Source: Sporothrix humicola
Taxonomy: Eukaryota > Ascomycota > Sordariomycetes > Ophiostomatales > Ophiostomataceae
Assembly: GCA_021396245.1 (NCBI GenBank)
Contig: WNYE01000054.1
Location: forward strand, 124,001 to 188,000
Length of the DNA: 64,000 nucleotides
Reading direction: 5' to 3'
In this document: piece by piece, positions 31,826-41,428 of the stretch
Numbering within the stretch: position 1 is the stretch's first letter
How the letters are laid out: every line of letters begins with the position of its first letter
Translations under genes and position numbers: made by a program
The notes under the pieces: model-generated
What the model saw: the letters and a program-made list of their open reading frames with translations, nothing else
Database searches by the model: none
What the model was told of the DNA's origin: nothing

Positions 31826-32746
31826 TCACACCCGGCACATGGCAAAAATGATCTCGTGAGTTCTGGCGCCACCACCAATGTCGCCAACGTACCCAAGCCG
31901 CCCAGAACCAATCTGAGTCACGGCCGTTGACGTCTCAAAACGCCAAAGCTCGGCGCCACACGAGCAATTGCCCGAATCGCTGCCGCAATACGAACCCGCT
32001 GAAGCAGAAGACGCACCCATCCACAAGTCGCACTCACAAGGGCGACGATTCGGCTTCGCCCCAGGCTGGTATTGTGCCGTATACCAAGCCTCTCCAGTCG
32101 GAACGTATCGTAAGTGTAAGGCGGTCTGGATGTACTCGCGCGGGAGACGGGCTAGGCGCGTGTTGATCACGTCCAGATCCATGTCAGCGTCGCTCCAGTG
32201 CAGGAGCTCTGCTTTTGGACTCAGCTCGAGCGTCGACTCTTGCAAACTTCCACATATCCACGGCAGGTACTGGCGGTCAAAAAAGTAGTTCATGACATCA
32301 GCCAGGCAGGTCCTCGGAAAATCGCCCATGAGGACACACGTGCCACCTTCTCGCATATACTTGTCCAAGAGTAGATATGTCTTCCAGTTGCTTTTCTGGG
32401 CAATGGCGTCATCTGTACACAGAATGGCCCTGATTTGTCCTGGGAAGTCTTGATACAGCTGAAGGATAGCGGTGAGCTCAAGATCGTTTTGTGCTATGAT
32501 GACGTTGGCACGATCGTGGAGCTTCACAAGGAAGCGCCCATTGGTTTCCGTAAACGTGCTTCCTATGCGGAAGTAAAGCAGAAGGACAATGGGCTTGATA
32601 CCGCCAACGGCGGCTGGGCCAGGCATATTCGCATTGGTAGCGGCGCAGATGCTACCGTCAGGATCGAAAATCTTAGCAGCAGATGCTGTAGCGATGGTGG
32701 ACATTGTTGAGACTATGCGGCGAACTGATTTGATGATGGTTGACAT
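31826..32746 (-). CDS. uncharacterised fungal protein, paralogue 1 of a pair in this window
   Basis: 306 residues from the ATG at 32746. An alternative start at 32626 (MPGPAAVGGIKPIVLLLY) aligns better with the paralogue at 54424-55167. Shared landmarks are YMREGGTCVLMGDF, a following YLPW, an AWY segment before a Cys-X-Cys pair (CEC here, CAC in the paralogue), and near the end GRLGYVGDIG with a final AMCRV. The order of beta-strand-like hydrophobic segments followed by GGTCVLMGDF suggests a Rossmann-like or ThuA-like flavodoxin fold, which is inference only. No signal peptide or helix is seen if the later start is used. Function is unknown. No intron was needed. Confidence 0.68.
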   Translation of the reverse strand: MSTIIKSVRRIVSTMSTIATASAAKIFDPDGSICAATNANMPGPAAVGGIKPIVLLLYFRIGSTFTETNGRFLVKLHDRANVIIAQNDLELTAILQLYQDFPGQIRAILCTDDAIAQKSNWKTYLLLDKYMREGGTCVLMGDFPRTCLADVMNYFFDRQYLPWICGSLQESTLELSPKAELLHWSDADMDLDVINTRLARLPREYIQTALHLRYVPTGEAWYTAQYQPGAKPNRRPCECDLWMGASSASAGSYCGSDSGNCSCGAELWRFETSTAVTQIGSGRLGYVGDIGGGARTHEIIFAMCRV

Positions 32747-33793
32747 TGATCATGGGTCGGGATACAGCACATATGTCGACGATGGCTGTTTGTCTTTAAA
32801 ATCCATATGGCAACGAGGACATGCCTGCGACATCATGACGGCATATATAACTGTAGAGGATGCCGGACCACCCATTTTGTAGATAAACAACAAACGGTGA
32901 AGCATCTAGTAGGCGGTGAAAAGCAAATGCTGAAATGTTGATACATAATATTTCAAGTCAATGACATTGACACAGGTCGCAAAAATGTGTCCCTTTCAGG
33001 TTTCATGATGAGAAAGTGATATATGATTACAAAGTGGACGTTAGTTCAAGCCATGCCTCAAATGTTTTTTTACAACCTAGTAACTATCATGATGACGCAT
33101 TAGATGTCACAGCATCACAGTATAGTATCTCATGAATAAAACTGCTTCGTCTTTTAAAATTAGCAGCTGCGGGTGGGCGCGGAAACATGTTGTCTGCACG
33201 TGGTTCTGCCTGGTCTGCGCCTCCTCATATTGCACCCCATAAGTAGGGTCTTATGTCTAGCTTTATGACATGGCATTGTAGAATATTGATAACACAGGGC
33301 ACAAGGTAGCGAGTGAATATTACAATCGGGGCTATAGAATGCTTACCGCCGGAAAGTGCCGTCACACAATCGTTCAGTGCATTAGGTCAGTTATCACAAA
33401 GAGGAGTGCTTGGGTTAAGGGGCGAGCGGCAAGATCATCAGAGCTATCCATTGCAAGACTCCAAGTTGAAAGACCGACTTGCAGCTGTAGACTTAAGAGC
33501 CGTTAGATTGGGGATAATTTTACGGTCATCACCAATACTAGCGGCGCGGAAAAAAAAGACAGCATCCGGCGAATTATGGCCGCTTTTCGCACCCCCACGT
33601 ATTTCTCAGATGGGGCAAAGCGGAGTAGGGAGCTTTCTCCATATTTTCCCATACGCAGTTACGCTGTTACGCCGCTACAGAGCTCCAAGGCGTACAAAGG
33701 ACAATGTAATAATATAAGCAATACTTCGAGACAGTTTGATGTCGGAAACCTACGTTAAAATACCGCGAACGAAAACTTTACACAGATTTGACA
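32747..33793. other. intergenic region, divergent promoter
   Basis: One kilobase between paralogue 1 and the dienelactone hydrolase-like gene. It is AT-rich and no protein-like frame is convincing. Confidence 0.55.
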
Positions 33794-34624
33794 ATGGTAG
33801 ACACCGACTACTTGGCAAAACCACCGGGCGCGTGCTGCCGCGAGGGCCACATCCACGAAGGCGAGCCGCGCGGCACAATCGAGGCCGTCCTCGACATCAA
33901 GACCTATGTGTCCAAGCCGTCCACGCCGAACGGCCACATTCTCTTCTACTTTCCCGATATCTGGGGCTTCTTCAAGAATGGCTTTTTGGTGATGGATGCG
34001 TTTGCCGACGCCGGGTTCCTGGTGCTCGGCATGGACTATTTCATGGGCGACCCGGTCTGGGTGCACCGAAAGGACGACGACGACAAGGAGACGGAGCCCG
34101 AGTTTAGTTACGAGGCGTGGAAGGTCAAGCACCAGATCTTTGCCGATGCGCACGTCACGCAGTGGGTCGACGCGGCCAAGGCAAAATACGGCCAGGCGGA
34201 CGCAAAGTATGCCTGTGTCGGCTACTGCTTTGGTGGACCATACGTGTGCAATGAGCTGGCCCGCGGGTCGGTCCAGGCGGGGGCCTTTGCGCACCCGGCG
34301 TTCTTGAAAGAGCATCATTTCCGCAACATCAACGGTGAGCATTCCTTCATGCCGGGGCAAATGGAAGGTCGTTTAACTGACATCTATGCAGGCCCTTTAT
34401 TTCTTTCGTGCGCCGAGATCGACCACTCCTTCAACGACGAGGGAAGGAGAAAGGCGGTCGACATTATGGTGGCTGGAAAGAAGACATTCCAGGTGCAGCT
34501 GTTTTCGAAAGTGGTCCATGGTTTTGCTCTGCGTTGCAATCTGGATGATCCCTACGAGCGCTATGTTAAGGAGCAAAGTCTGAAGGGAATTGTCGAGTGG
34601 TGCAGCTTTTGGCTGTCTAAGTAG
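33794..34624 (+). CDS. dienelactone hydrolase family protein, two exons
   Basis: Exon 1 is 33794-34334 and exon 2 is 34392-34624. The 57-nt intron (GTGAGC, branch ACTGAC, end GCAG) is in frame and stop-free, but splicing gives RNINGPLFLSCAEIDHSF, the family pattern. The protein has 257 residues. The nucleophile is Cys145 in GYCFGG, with an acidic residue in AEIDHSFNDEGR (Asp191) and His223 in VVHGFALR, matching the Cys-Asp-His triad of dienelactone hydrolases. These enzymes open lactone intermediates of aromatic catabolism, but many fungal members act on other esters. It is cytosolic. Neighbouring redox and aromatic-acid genes make a catabolic role plausible. Confidence 0.9.
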   Translation: MVDTDYLAKPPGACCREGHIHEGEPRGTIEAVLDIKTYVSKPSTPNGHILFYFPDIWGFFKNGFLVMDAFADAGFLVLGMDYFMGDPVWVHRKDDDDKETEPEFSYEAWKVKHQIFADAHVTQWVDAAKAKYGQADAKYACVGYCFGGPYVCNELARGSVQAGAFAHPAFLKEHHFRNINGEHSFMPGQMEGRLTDIYAGPLFLSCAEIDHSFNDEGRRKAVDIMVAGKKTFQVQLFSKVVHGFALRCNLDDPYERYVKEQSLKGIVEWCSFWLSK

Positions 34625-34869
34625 CATCCCAGGCAGTTATGTAAGAAGACACATCATTTATCGAATAGCAGTGTCGTGCCATCAATTGACCGTGGCCGTT
34701 GAAGTGCACACCAAAAAATCTGAATAGAACCCTCATGATCCACGCGGTTAGTACCTGCAGTGAGTGACAAGGCAACGGGCGTAATAAGAATAAAATCACT
34801 TATATCACAAATATCGCCCTTACATGTATCTATACAGGTCTATTCTCTTTGTCTATGGGCATCGGTTTT

Positions 34870-36021
34870 CTATTTGTTCCCATTCACCCCGACCTTGGCT
34901 TTCCAGTCGTCACTCAGAGGATAGTCTGTGTATCCATCCCGGCTTTTCACCTTGTAGAACGTGCTGCGATCGTATTTGTTGAAAGACAAGTCACTCGACA
35001 TGCGGAAGGGAAGATCGGGTGTCGACAAAAAGTAGCGGCCAAAGGCAATGGCCACCGACTTGTCTTTAAGGGCTGTCGAAACTGTATGTTCGGCGAGCTC
35101 ATTGGTGTAGCCGCCAGCCAGAATCAGCGCACCGGCTTTCTGCCACGCCTTGTATGCAAAGTCCAAACTCTGGCCCTTTTCAGCGACGTTCTCCGTGTTG
35201 ACCAGCAGGTTGGACGGAAGGCGAGGCTCGACCAGGTGCAGGTAGGCAGGCCGCAGCGTCCGCAAACGCTCAATAATCTCTGTGAACTGCGGCACCGGGT
35301 CGTCGATTTGCATGCCGTGGAAATCACTGAACGGGGACAGCCGAACGCCCGTCCGTGATGGCCCGACGGCGGCACACACCGCCTTGGACACCTCGAAGCA
35401 GAACCGCGACCGGTTTTCAAAGCTGCCGCCCCACCGGTCGGTCCGCCGGTTGCACTGGTCGTGCAGAAACTGGTCGATCAGGTAGCCGTTGGCGCCGTGC
35501 ACCTCGACGCCGTCGAAGCCCGCCTCCACCACGGAATTCGTGGCTGCCGACGCAAAGTCCGCAATGCACTCTTGGATTTCCTGTTCGGTCATTGGCCGCG
35601 GCGTCGGGAATTCGCCGCTATTATTGTCCTTGATTGGAATGTCGCTCGCACTCACGGCCCCGGGAAGACCGGCAGCGGCAAGAGCGGCCGGCCGCGCGGC
35701 ACGGCCCACGTGCCACAGCTGCATGAAAATATAGCTGCCGCGGGCGTGCACGGCTTCGGCCACACGTGCCCACAGCTTGACCTGCTCGGGGCTATAAATG
35801 CCCGGCGCGTTTTGGTCGCGGCCACGGGCGGCTTCCGACACAAAGACAGCTTCCGTGATAAGCAGCGTGCCCGGTACGGATGCCCGCTGGGCGTAGTAGT
35901 CGACCATCATGTCGGTCGGGACGTGGTTGTCGTCGGCCCGCAGCCGCGTCATCGGCGCCATGACGACGCGGTGCTTGAGCTCGCACTCGCCGATGCGCAG
36001 CGGCTCCAAGAGGTGTGGCAT
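34870..36021 (-). CDS. Old Yellow Enzyme family NADH:flavin oxidoreductase
   Basis: The 383-residue protein has the FMN-dependent ene-reductase TIM barrel. Seen are LKHRVVMAPMTRLRADDNHV at the N-terminus, YIFMQLWHVGRA, and the substrate-binding HGANGYL motif with His175, Asn178 and Tyr180, followed by NRRTDRWGGSFENRSRF. These residues bind the carbonyl of alpha,beta-unsaturated substrates and donate a proton. Length is usual for the family. The start ATG at 36021 is directly followed by the typical first strand, and no intron is present. The protein is cytosolic. It is divergent from the type II dehydroquinase. Related enzymes serve in oxylipin or alkaloid metabolism, but nothing here specifies that. 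Confidence 0.93.
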   Translation of the reverse strand: MPHLLEPLRIGECELKHRVVMAPMTRLRADDNHVPTDMMVDYYAQRASVPGTLLITEAVFVSEAARGRDQNAPGIYSPEQVKLWARVAEAVHARGSYIFMQLWHVGRAARPAALAAAGLPGAVSASDIPIKDNNSGEFPTPRPMTEQEIQECIADFASAATNSVVEAGFDGVEVHGANGYLIDQFLHDQCNRRTDRWGGSFENRSRFCFEVSKAVCAAVGPSRTGVRLSPFSDFHGMQIDDPVPQFTEIIERLRTLRPAYLHLVEPRLPSNLLVNTENVAEKGQSLDFAYKAWQKAGALILAGGYTNELAEHTVSTALKDKSVAIAFGRYFLSTPDLPFRMSSDLSFNKYDRSTFYKVKSRDGYTDYPLSDDWKAKVGVNGNK

Positions 36022-36925
36022 TTTGACTAGGGCGAGGTGCGGGTCGGTGGCTGCGTTGTGGCGCCGACAGTGATCAATTGGAAAATCTGGTAGCTCCTAG
36101 AATGAAATTCCAAGTACATTGGGCGCTGGTGGTAGCAGTGGCCTTTATGGTTGGGGTTCCTCGTGTGGAATGGCCAGGTATTATGGCATAGGCACGACAA
36201 CTAAAGGAAACAACGCCTGCTTCCCCACGGTAAAACTAGAGTGGGGATGCGGAGCAGTAATTCGCCGTATATAGCTCAAATCACCGCCGTGGGGTTTATC
36301 ATTTTCCAAATGATGCAATATTTCATAGTTTTCGATATCATCTGCCCCATGCTCCTTCGCATATCAATATTAATAAACATGCATGCTTCTTTGGCTCTCC
36401 AAAACAATCTCTCCGCATGATGTTTCTGCACGCCGGCCGAAATTGCATTTATCATTGGGTTCCGGAGCCGGTCACATTGGAGGAGGATCCACCGTCGTTC
36501 GACACTAACATACCCCGGACGGGGTAGATGGGGGACGTTGGGGAGAAACTATGGGGTTTGGGAGAAAGCGGGTGAATTAAAATGGCCCTTTGAGTTTCAC
36601 CGAGGAAGCTTATAGATGTAACAGCACCGAAGCCGCACGCATTCAGGGCGAAGTGGAATAACAAGTAATTGATTCACATCCACAGACAAGCACGCGAGTT
36701 TACGAACGTGTTTGAAGGACAGCTCCCTGACCAAATGGGTACAAGTAATCAATACACCTTGATAAGTTAGATAAACAAATGGGAGAGCTCTGATGATAGC
36801 CATATTCACGAAAGTCACGATATCCAGCTAACTTGGCGGCGCCTTCACATTAAAGACGACATTCACCCGTCTTGAACATTTACCTTCTCACTCCCCTTGC
36901 ATACTTTTCCTCCCCCACCAGCACC
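36022..36925. promoter_or_regulatory. divergent promoter of the OYE and type II dehydroquinase genes
   Basis: 904 bases between two start codons. The main element is the inverted repeat TACCCCG-GA-CGGGGTA at 36511-36526. A pyrimidine-rich leader with TTTTCCTCCCCCACCAGCACC precedes the dehydroquinase ATG. Confidence 0.55.
36511..36526. promoter_or_regulatory. TACCCCG-GA-CGGGGTA inverted repeat
   Basis: Perfect 7-bp arms with a 2-base spacer, close to the midpoint of the divergent promoter (490 bases from the OYE ATG, 400 from the dehydroquinase ATG). GC-rich C4/G4 cores fit C2H2 or Zn2Cys6 factors; the binder is unknown. Confidence 0.4.
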
Positions 36926-37402
36926 ATGACGGACACCAGAAAAAAAATCCTGCTCATCAACGGGCCCAACCTCAACCTCCTGGGCACCCGTGAGCCAGAG
37001 CTCTACGGTACCACGACACTCGCCCAGGTCGAGGCGGCTCTTGTCGAGCGCGCCGCCCGCCACAACCTCGAGCTGGACTCCTTCCAGTCCAACCACGAGG
37101 GCCAGATCCTGGACCGCATCCACCAAGCCCGCACCGAAGGTGTCACGGGCATTATCCTGAACCCGGCCGGCCTCTCTCACAGCTCTGTGGTCATGCGGGA
37201 TGCGCTGCTGGGCGTGGCTATTCCTTATATTGAAATCCACATCACGAACCGCTACCAGCGCGAGAAGTGGCGGCACCAGAGCCACTTTAGCGACAAGGCT
37301 GAGGCTGTGATTACAGGTCTGGGCGTGCTTGGCTATGTGGCGAGCCTGGACTGGTGGGCATGGAAGCTGGAGGGGTCGTCTTTTGAGGCATTGACAAAGT
37401 AG
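36926..37402 (+). CDS. type II 3-dehydroquinate dehydratase (catabolic dehydroquinase)
   Basis: The 158-residue protein converts 3-dehydroquinate to 3-dehydroshikimate, the second step of fungal quinate catabolism. It is complete: [18 protein letters not shown] holds Arg22 and the catalytic Tyr27, [16 protein letters not shown] holds Asn79 and His85, and [18 protein letters not shown] holds the catalytic base His105 and binding residues. Length is normal. The ATG at 36926 starts [15 protein letters not shown]; the upstream in-frame ATG at 36872 would add 18 unneeded residues. No intron. Anabolic dehydroquinase in fungi is type I within the AROM protein, so this type II copy is probably the catabolic form. 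No quinate dehydrogenase or quinate activator gene is in the window. Confidence 0.94.
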   Translation: MTDTRKKILLINGPNLNLLGTREPELYGTTTLAQVEAALVERAARHNLELDSFQSNHEGQILDRIHQARTEGVTGIILNPAGLSHSSVVMRDALLGVAIPYIEIHITNRYQREKWRHQSHFSDKAEAVITGLGVLGYVASLDWWAWKLEGSSFEALTK

Positions 37403-37802
37403 ATATACGTTCTGTATGGAATAGATGGCGCAAATAAATAAGATTAAAATTTACCGCGCTTAAGGTGATTCAGATACATATCTTTAGAGAACTAAACTTT
37501 CACTTTTAGTTTAAAGTCCATATATAACTTTCCAAAGTTTGGGTCGGATTTGTCGTGAGTTATTTATGTCTCATTTTTTCTGCTAAATTTCTACATGAGA
37601 AATAAAATATAACATAGAGAAAAGAGTCAATATGAATTAGGTTCCACAGGAAAAGAGTTTAAATAAATAATTTAACAATTTGGACAATTGCTACCGCCGA
37701 TCAAAGCCTCGAAACATGGCTGGATGGCAGTGCGACCCGATGTGTTCTGTTCCGACAATCAGTGCCAAAAATTAGGCACTGGGATAGATGTACCAACTAT
37801 CC
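37403..37802. other. convergent intergenic spacer
   Basis: 400 AT-rich bases between the stop codons of the dehydroquinase and the sugar-transporter locus. Nothing else is visible. Confidence 0.65.
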
Positions 37803-40116
37803 TTAGACGACTGTCGTGATATTTTCTCTATGAGACGAGGCTGGTTTGCCGTCTTCAGTGATGGTACGCTCGAGGTTCGCTGCCTTGGTGACGTGAGAAG
37901 CCTGGAACTCGGCCGTGGCATCGGCAGTAGAAGCGAGACGACCCTTGTCGAAGATGACCGAGACTTCCTCGACAGTAAGATGGCGGGTCTCGGGAAAAAA
38001 GAGAATGACGAGGACCAGATAAAAGGAAATCGTGGCAATGTACACAATGTAGCTAGAGGGAAGGTTAGCACGTGATTCCTTGGGAGACGTTGAGACGACA
38101 CCTTTGTGTAGACCTACTACTTCCACGCGATAGAGGCCAGGGCGACGGGGTTCCATTGGTTCTTTTCAAAAATTAGCATGTTATGCCAGCAAAATATATC
38201 CCCGTCAACGGTAACTTACAAATGCCTGGGCAACGCTCTGGACTGAGAGCTGGATACTGAGACCCTTGAGACGCATGTGGTACGGCAGGATCTCGGCGCC
38301 GTACGAGAACGGCAGCGGTGTCCAGCCAATGTCGTAAAAGCCGTAGTAGATAAACAGCATCGGCACCGTGGCGATGCCGACGGCATGGTTGTGGGACGTG
38401 GCGAAACCGCCGGACAGACCCGTCAGGATCACGTAGGACACGAGCATGCCAGCGGTGGACCCAATCCACAGCTTGCGCCGGCCGGCCCGCTCCGCATTGA
38501 GCGATCCAGCGTAGGAGAGGAAGAAGTTCCAGATAGCGATGCCGCCGTTGATGCCAGCTGGAAGGTAGCACTTGTTTTAGATTTAAATAAAGATATAAAA
38601 AAGGACAAAGGGCTGGACAAAGGGCTGAACATACAGATCTGGTGGTTGGAGGTGATGCCGACGAGTTTGAGCGCCGGCGAGGGGTAATACGTGATAATGC
38701 CGTTGCCTACCCACGCGGAGCCGGTGGCCATGGTAAGGAGCACCAGCAGGCGGCGACGGTTGCCGGGCGTGGCAAAGAAGTCCATGAAACTGGTGCGCTT
38801 GTTCTCCTCTTCTTGCCGAATGGCGTAGCAGATTTCTTCGTATTCGTAGCGGATGAGCTCGTCCTCGACCTGGCCGTTGGCGTGGTACTTTGCAAGGATC
38901 GCCAGGGCCTTGTCCTCTTTGCCGTGGTGGATGAGCCACTGCACATGTCAGTGGGGATGCGTAAAGTGGAAGGTGGGGGAGGAAAGGGACATATGAATAG
39001 GATTGAACGTACGCGAGGGCTTTCGGGAATGATAAAGAGGTGGCCGAGAACGAGAGCAGGGGCCACTACCTGGAGCAGACAAGGGAAACGCTAGCTCCAA
39101 TGAGAGTCCCAGCTCAGGGTGCCGTCTATACGTTTGACATGTTAGCTGTCTTGGATCGTGTTGGGTGGGTTGACGTGGTGATGGCACATACACGTAATCC
39201 ATGCGGAAAAGATGGAACCAAGGTAGTAGTTGCAGTAGTACGACGAGGACAGAATACTAGAACATGTTAGAAGGAAGGTCGTTGTTTCTGTCGACGGGGA
39301 GTGGCACAAGACGTACGGACGAAGACGGGGATGGGCAATCTCTTGCAAGAGGGCGACTGCTGTGATCTTGCCAAACGGACCGCCGCAGCCGATCAACACA
39401 CGACCGGCAATGAACATGCCTGTGCTGTTGGCAAAGGCGTTGACAAAGCCACCGGCGATCAAGAGGACCGAGCCAACGGCCAGCGCAGGCTTGCGGCCCC
39501 AGCGGTCGTTGACGGCCGAGCTGATAAAGGATGTACTGGACGGGTGTTAGTTTTCTTTTTCGTGTATTAGGCATGGCAGGATCCAGGGCCGTCGTACATG
39601 ATGGCAGCTAGATGAATATGTTAGCCGCTATGGTCATCCGGTATCCGGTATCTGATACCCAATATCCAAAGTTTAGCGGTTGGGAGATGTAAACTTACGA
39701 AGGAAAAGACTGGCAGCGATGAGGCCGAGACGAGAGCTCTGCAAAAGTCCATCCGTCAGTATGGATTATTCCGAGCATGAACAGCGGCTCTCCCTTTCAT
39801 TACTTGGGCCACATTACATACGCTGGGATGGTTAAAGTATTCCTACCACTTGGGAATCTACTACAGGCCGTTGATGAGCGAGGCATCGTAGCCCAGGTAG
39901 AACACGCAAAGGTAAAGGCCCAGGCAGTGGAAGACGTTGGTCCGCGAACCGGGATCTCTCCACCACTTCGGGTTCGTGTTGTCTGACGCGGTTAGCAGCT
40001 GATCGCGGTAAGGAGAGGTAAAATACTTGCAACCTACTGCGCAGATGGCTGAAGCTCATATGGCCCTTGGTACCGCCGCCCTCGTCGGGGGCGTTCGTGT
40101 CGGCGGTCTTCGTCAT
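37803..40116 (-). pseudogene. MFS sugar transporter (hexose/lactose permease type), 11 exons, four in-frame TAG codons
   Basis: Exons (minus strand): 40116-40038, 39982-39822, 39738-39699, 39607-39598, 39535-39317, 39256-39192, 39125-39013, 38938-38635, 38557-38220, 38161-38118, 38052-37803. All ten introns are GT-AG, 55-91 nt, and the frame is continuous for 540 codons. Sugar-porter landmarks are intact: FYLGYDASLING, NDRWGRK, the PESPRWL motif, KYHANGQVEDELI, GWTPLPFSYGAEILPYHMRL and PETRHLTVEEV. Codons 67, 68 and 73 are TAG where relatives have Gln (39861-39863, 39858-39860, 39843-39845), and codon 203 is TAG where Trp is expected in HWSWRFP (39091-39093). There are no frameshifts or deletions. 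It is called a pseudogene, with RNA editing, readthrough or recent mutation as alternatives. CreA-like motifs lie upstream. Confidence 0.85.
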
Positions 40117-41428
40117 GACTCGGGGTGATTGTCAACAAAAAATGAAAATAAAAATGAATGAAATGGATGGGGTGAGCCGAAAGACGTGGAAATGAAGAGG
40201 AAACAACAAATGAGCGGGAAGAGGAAGAGAGCAGAAGGAGCTTTAAATGGGAGAAGGATCGACGTGCGGCTGGAGAACAGGATGCCAAACAAGGCAAGAT
40301 ACCTTTCTGTCGGTTGTCCTCATATTTCGCCAATTGCAAATACGAGTCTACCAAGGGTTCATTTGCAGCCACTCTGCCGGGTTCATAGATTACCACGACT
40401 TGTCTGTGAGAGTGTGGGTGCGTGGTTTTGTTGCGCGATGCAAAAGGCTACGGCCAAGCCCCCCCGTAGGATACCCCAGGTTTGGTCGTCTGGGGGCAAG
40501 ATGCGGGGGACGGTGAAAAGTCCAGGCGGGCTTTGTTCAGACGAGAGGTAAATCAGAGACGGTAAAAGAGGGCGCCACAACAGGATACTATTGTTAGCGC
40601 ATGCGTTGCAGGATCTCCGAAAAATATGGGCGAAGAGAAATCGTCTCACAGCGAAGAAATGCCTGGCCGGCTTGATGTAGGTATTTCCCTCAATGTTTGT
40701 TGTCGCCCCTTTGCCGTCCATACGTCTACGTGGGAGATAGCTATCCTGGCAAAGGGAAGAAAACCGTGGTACTGGGATGGTTTAACCTGGGCATACTTAA
40801 CGATATCAGAGTGAACAATGACACGACTTTGCGCCAAGATACCTAGCCTCGTGCTTTTAGTGCTTGTCTGATTTATCCGCTGCAATTCACCGTTCTCGCC
40901 GCGGACCTCAAGAACCTCCAATGCTACAGATTACACCGAAAAGCGGTACCGATCATCATTAGGGCTTGCCACGTGCATCGGGACCCACCAGAATCCGCAG
41001 TTTATCATATCTGCTGAACTTTGTGTGTAGGGACAGAAGCACATGTTCCTCTCCGGACACACAACACAGGGTTGTTTCCGGATTGAAATGGTCATCAATA
41101 ATGGGATACGGCTTCTCAACGATCACGTCCACTGTTTTTATTTTCTGTGCCTTATGGAGCGAGTAAATACTTGAAACCGAATATTCTAATACCAACCAGT
41201 GGTAAGGGACCTTGCCCACCTGCCGCCCGACAAAATAGAACCACGGCTACATGCATCCTCCAGTATCCACCTTTATTCCTTTCCCATACACCACCCACTC
41301 CTTGTTCTTGTTTGTCCTCCATGTTGCGTTTGTTGCTGTGTTTGTTCCAGTGGTCGTCTGTGGCCCCCATTCACTCCCGAGACACTCCTACACAGACCGG
41401 ACAAGCCCAGTTGCCATTGGTGCCGCAA
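40117..41428. other. intergenic region upstream of the sugar-transporter locus
   Basis: 1.3 kb containing the transporter promoter and the 3' flank of the next minus-strand gene. Three CreA-like GC boxes cluster at 40474-40508. The many small open frames are not protein-like. Confidence 0.55.
40474..40508. promoter_or_regulatory. cluster of CreA/Mig1-like SYGGRG boxes
   Basis: CCCCAG (40474-40479, reverse of CTGGGG), CTGGGG (40490-40495) and GCGGGG (40503-40508) each match SYGGRG, the carbon-catabolite repressor site of filamentous fungi. They lie 360-390 bases before the sugar-transporter ATG, where paired sites are normally functional. Confidence 0.5.

Noticed and set aside
38112..38124. 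Two further TAG codons in transporter exon 10 (AAG TAG TAG)
   Set aside because: The donor GTAGGT lies inside this string; splicing after AAGTA joins to CTACATTGTG and restores KYYIVYIA, so they are intronic.
39820..39866. Alternative GTAGTA donor that would remove the three TAG codons of the sugar transporter
   Set aside because: Using it with the existing acceptor breaks the reading frame and deletes the conserved IPKW-EYFNHPS segment, so the TAGs are in coding sequence.
37803..40116. Quinate permease next to the dehydroquinase
   Set aside because: The N-terminal and loop motifs fit the lactose/hexose permease type rather than the quinate permease, as far as can be judged by eye.
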